Below, piece by piece: positions 61,735-64,000 of a stretch of DNA of 64,000 nucleotides (within the stretch, counting starts at the first letter, position 1; the number at the start of each line of letters is the position of its first letter). This DNA is from Microbulbifer halophilus (GTDB taxonomy: Bacteria; Pseudomonadota; Gammaproteobacteria; Pseudomonadales; Cellvibrionaceae), in NCBI RefSeq assembly GCF_026183675.1, contig NZ_JAPIVK010000006.1, forward strand, positions 92,879 to 156,878, read 5' to 3'. Made by a program: the position numbers and the translations under genes. The notes below the pieces were generated by a model that was given only the letters and a program-made list of their open reading frames with translations, searched no databases and was not told the DNA's origin.

Positions 61735-61900
61735 CTCCTATCCTTCGCTGGCACCCCCCGTGAACCCATACCGGAGAGGCTGACCTTCCGGCTGCAGGAC
61801 CATCTGTAGCTGGTAGATTGGAGCAGACACTGCTTGCGCGACAGTAAACGCAGAGCCATCGAGAGCGGGCTGCCGCGAGGGGTTGCCACCTTTCCCAACA
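61735..61900 (+). pseudogene. Second Y1/REP-type transposase C-terminal fragment
   Basis: The plus strand reads LLSFAGTPREPIPERLTFRL, then a TAG (61807-61809), then LVDWSRHCLRDSKRRAIESG. This aligns with the fragment at 60318-60671 (LLPFAGNPRKSIPEG and LMNWSGRFLREGKRAAIDE). It is in the same orientation but independently decayed, with the stop at another site. No start or catalytic domain remains. Confidence 0.65.
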
Positions 61901-61961
61901 CACTGACTGTTACCGCCGGACACGCCTCTCGTCGACAACACCAGAATCGTTTCTGGAGGCT

Positions 61962-61987
61962 TAAAAAAAGCCCCGCTCTGCGGGGCT
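61962..61987 (-). terminator. Rho-independent terminator of parE
   Basis: AGCCCCGC, loop TCT and GCGGGGCT form an 8-bp stem. On the minus strand it is followed by TTTTTTT. It lies 15 bases after the parE stop. Confidence 0.9.
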
Positions 61988-62002
61988 CTATTTGCACAAG
62001 AA

Positions 62003-63889
62003 TCAGCTGACTTCAGCGAGGTTTCCCTTACTCTCCAGCCACTGCTTCCTGTCCCCGGCCCTCTTCTTCGCCAGCAACATATCCAGTATCTGCTGGCTCT
62101 CATCGCCGGCGTCCACGTAGAGTTGCACCAGTCGCCGCGTATCCGGGTCCATGGTGGTTTCGCGCAGCTGCAGTGGATTCATTTCGCCCAGGCCCTTGAA
62201 GCGGGTGACCTGGACCTTGCCCTTTTTCTTTTCCGCGCTGATGCGGTCGAGAATGCCCTGCCTCTCCGCCTCGTCCAGCGCGTAGTAGACCTCCTTGCCA
62301 ATATCCACGCGGTACAGCGGCGGCATGGCGACAAAGACATGGCCGCCGGTTACCAGCGGGCGAAAGTGACGCAGGAAGAGGGCGCACAGCAGAGTGGCGA
62401 TATGCAGGCCGTCGGAGTCGGCGTCGGCGAGGATGCAGATCTTGTTGTAGCGCAGCCCTTCCAGGTTGTCACTGGCCGGGTCCACGCCCAGTGCCACGGC
62501 AATATCGTGCACTTCCTGGTTGGAGAAAATCTCGCCGGCGTCCACTTCCCAGGTGTTCAGGATCTTGCCGCGCAGGGGCATGATGGCCTGGAAGTCGCGG
62601 TCGCGGGCCTGCTTGGCGGAGCCGCCGGCGGAGTCGCCCTCCACCAGGAAGAGTTCCGAGCGGCCGGCGTCGCCGCTGGCACAGTCCGCCAGTTTGCCCG
62701 GCAGTGCCGGGCCCTGGGTGACTTTTTTGCGCGCCACCTTTTTCGCCGAGCGCAGGCGTTTCTGCGCGTTGCCGACACAGAGTTCGGCCAGTTTGTCGCC
62801 CTCTTCGGTGTGCTGGTTCAGCCACAGGCTGAAGGCATCCTTGGCCACGCCGGAGATAAACGCGGTGGCTTCGCGGGAGGACAGGCGCTCCTTGGTCTGG
62901 CCGGAGAACTGCGGGTCGGCGAGCTTGGCGGACAGCACGTAGGAGCACTGGGTCCAGATATCCTCGGGTCCGAGTTTGAGGCCGCGCGGTACCAGGTTGC
63001 GGATTTCGCAGTATTCGCGCATCGCTTCCAGCAGGCCGGAGCGCAGGCCGTTGACGTGGGTGCCGCCCTGGGCGGTGGGAATCAGGTTGACGTAGGACTC
63101 CGTCGTTACCTCGCCACCTTCCGGCAGCCACTGCACGGCCCAGTCGGCGGCTTCGGTGGAGGCGCTGAAGGTGCCGACAAAGGGATCGTCCGGCAGCGTT
63201 TCCCACCCCTGGTTGGCGGCCGCCAGGTAGTCCTTGAGGCCGTCTTCGTAGTACCACTCGTCGGATTCGCCGTCCTGCTCATTGATAAAGACGACGGTCA
63301 GACCCGGACAGAGTACCGCCTTGGCCCGCAGCAGGTGTCGCAGGCGCGGCACGGAGAACCTGGCCGAGTCGAAATACTGCGGGTCCGGCAGGAATCGCAT
63401 GCTGGTGCCGGTGCTGCGCTTGGCGCAGTCGTCGATGACTTCCAGTTCAGAGGCCTTGTTGCCGTCCTGAAAGCCCATACGGTGGACCTTGCCGTCGCGC
63501 TGGATGGTGATTTCCAGCACTTTGGACAGGGCGTTGACCACCGATACGCCGACGCCATGCAGGCCGCCGGAGAACTGGTAGTTCTTGTTGGAAAACTTGC
63601 CGCCGGCGTGCAGCGTGGACAGGATCACCTCGACGCCGGGGCGGCCCTGTTCCGGATGGATATCCACCGGCATACCGCGGCCGTCGTCGCTGACGGACAG
63701 GGACTGGTCCTTGTGCAGCACCACTTCGATTTTCTTTGCGTGACCGGCCAGCGCCTCGTCCACGCTGTTGTCGACCACTTCCTGCGCCATGTGGTTGGGG
63801 CGTGTGGTGTCGGTGTACATGCCCGGGCGTTTGCGCACCGGGTCGAGTCCCGTGAGGACTTCGATATCTTCGGCTGAGTATTTGGCCAT
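62003..63889 (-). CDS. parE: DNA topoisomerase IV subunit B
   Basis: The 628-residue protein has the GHKL ATPase domain (VLTGLDPVRKRPGMYTDTT with the ParE-typical TDTTRP, DNSVDEALAG, DDGRGMPV, GGLHGVGVSVVNALS). A transducer with GGTHVNGLRSGL follows, and the Toprim domain has LVEGDSAGGSAKQARD and ADADSDGLHI. The GFP... C-terminal region ends at normal ParE length, shorter than GyrB. Together with ParC, not in the window, it decatenates daughter chromosomes. The TDTTRP and DADSDG forms separate it from GyrB. Confidence 0.96.
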   Translation of the reverse strand: MAKYSAEDIEVLTGLDPVRKRPGMYTDTTRPNHMAQEVVDNSVDEALAGHAKKIEVVLHKDQSLSVSDDGRGMPVDIHPEQGRPGVEVILSTLHAGGKFSNKNYQFSGGLHGVGVSVVNALSKVLEITIQRDGKVHRMGFQDGNKASELEVIDDCAKRSTGTSMRFLPDPQYFDSARFSVPRLRHLLRAKAVLCPGLTVVFINEQDGESDEWYYEDGLKDYLAAANQGWETLPDDPFVGTFSASTEAADWAVQWLPEGGEVTTESYVNLIPTAQGGTHVNGLRSGLLEAMREYCEIRNLVPRGLKLGPEDIWTQCSYVLSAKLADPQFSGQTKERLSSREATAFISGVAKDAFSLWLNQHTEEGDKLAELCVGNAQKRLRSAKKVARKKVTQGPALPGKLADCASGDAGRSELFLVEGDSAGGSAKQARDRDFQAIMPLRGKILNTWEVDAGEIFSNQEVHDIAVALGVDPASDNLEGLRYNKICILADADSDGLHIATLLCALFLRHFRPLVTGGHVFVAMPPLYRVDIGKEVYYALDEAERQGILDRISAEKKKGKVQVTRFKGLGEMNPLQLRETTMDPDTRRLVQLYVDAGDESQQILDMLLAKKRAGDRKQWLESKGNLAEVS

Positions 63890-64000
63890 ATTTTATTTTC
63901 GCCTGCAGGCAGGCTCCTACAACACAAATTGAACGAAATGGACTAGTGGGCCGCCCGCAAAGTTCTGTAACAGTTCGCTGCGCCAAAACGCCCAGCTCTG
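63890..64000. repeat. Upstream of parE: repeat end cut by window
   Basis: ACTAGTGGGCCGCCCGCAAA and TTCTGTAACAG (63942-63974) repeat the left end of the element at 48372-48557 and match 573-606. The copy continues past the window. A short CCTGCAGG palindrome (63902-63909) precedes it, near GGCAGGCTCCTAC. Confidence 0.6.

Larger units (their letters stand above)
61645..62002. other. Intergenic with second transposase fragment and parE terminator
   Basis: The promoter of the MBL gene should lie near 61660-61700. The remainder is taken by a transposase remnant (61735-61900) and the parE terminator (61962-61987). Confidence 0.5.

Noticed and set aside
62123..63877. 584-codon plus-strand frame opposite parE
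   Set aside because: Complement of an unmistakable topoisomerase IV gene.

Overview
The window looks like the chromosome of a GC-rich marine gammaproteobacterium of the Cellvibrionales, most like Microbulbifer or a relative. The signs are several large TonB-dependent receptors, lipoprotein and secreted glycoside hydrolases, a long polyserine linker typical of Saccharophagus/Cellvibrio/Microbulbifer enzymes, ectoine genes and a gammaproteobacterial-type NemR. The genus is inferred from protein style only; there is no rRNA in the window.

Layout. (1) 1-2888: a small sugar unit with a sugar-porter MFS gene (cut by the window edge), a LacI-family regulator and an SDR dehydrogenase. Matching TGTAAACGTTTACA operators lie in both intergenic regions. 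(2) 3058-29027: an alpha-glucan (starch/maltodextrin) utilisation region. It holds a maltose-type MFS permease, five GH13 enzymes, one GH31 alpha-glucosidase, a MalA-like TonB-dependent receptor, glucokinase and a membrane AraC-type regulator. Two unrelated gene pairs interrupt it: a TPR protein with an unknown protein, and DUF3014 with Usp. The inferred flow is: secreted amylase with two C-terminal binding modules, then outer-membrane uptake, periplasmic and lipoprotein GH13/GH31 trimming, MFS import and glucokinase. (3) 29062-30627: an AT-richer island with a hydrolase fragment, a peptidoglycan amidase gene carrying an in-frame stop, and an intact lipoprotein that looks like its immunity partner. 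(4) 30762-48396: a beta-1,3-glucan (laminarin-type) region. It has a broken GH16, a GH3 lipoprotein, an intact GH16 lipoprotein, a CBM-polyserine-dihaem protein, a DUF6445 remnant, a flavin-dependent halogenase, a JmjC/cupin-like protein, SapC, a second TonB-dependent receptor and a LacI remnant. (5) 48646-64000: mostly housekeeping and stress genes: a TPR protein, M20 amidohydrolase, a NemR/CurA/DJ-1 electrophile-defence unit with two identical operators, ectA-ectB-ask without ectC, an RhlE-type helicase, GNAT plus FAD monooxygenase, an MBL-fold hydrolase between two decayed transposase fragments, and parE.

At least two families of short palindromic, MITE-like repeats are scattered through the window (complete copies at 50342-50516 and 48372-48557), along with REP-like inverted repeats and several clear hairpin terminators. 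No tRNA, rRNA or CRISPR array was seen. The observations I rate highest are ectAB-ask lacking ectC, the nonsense-broken amidase next to an intact immunity-like gene, and the halogenase/cupin/SapC/TonB receptor cluster beside laminarinases.
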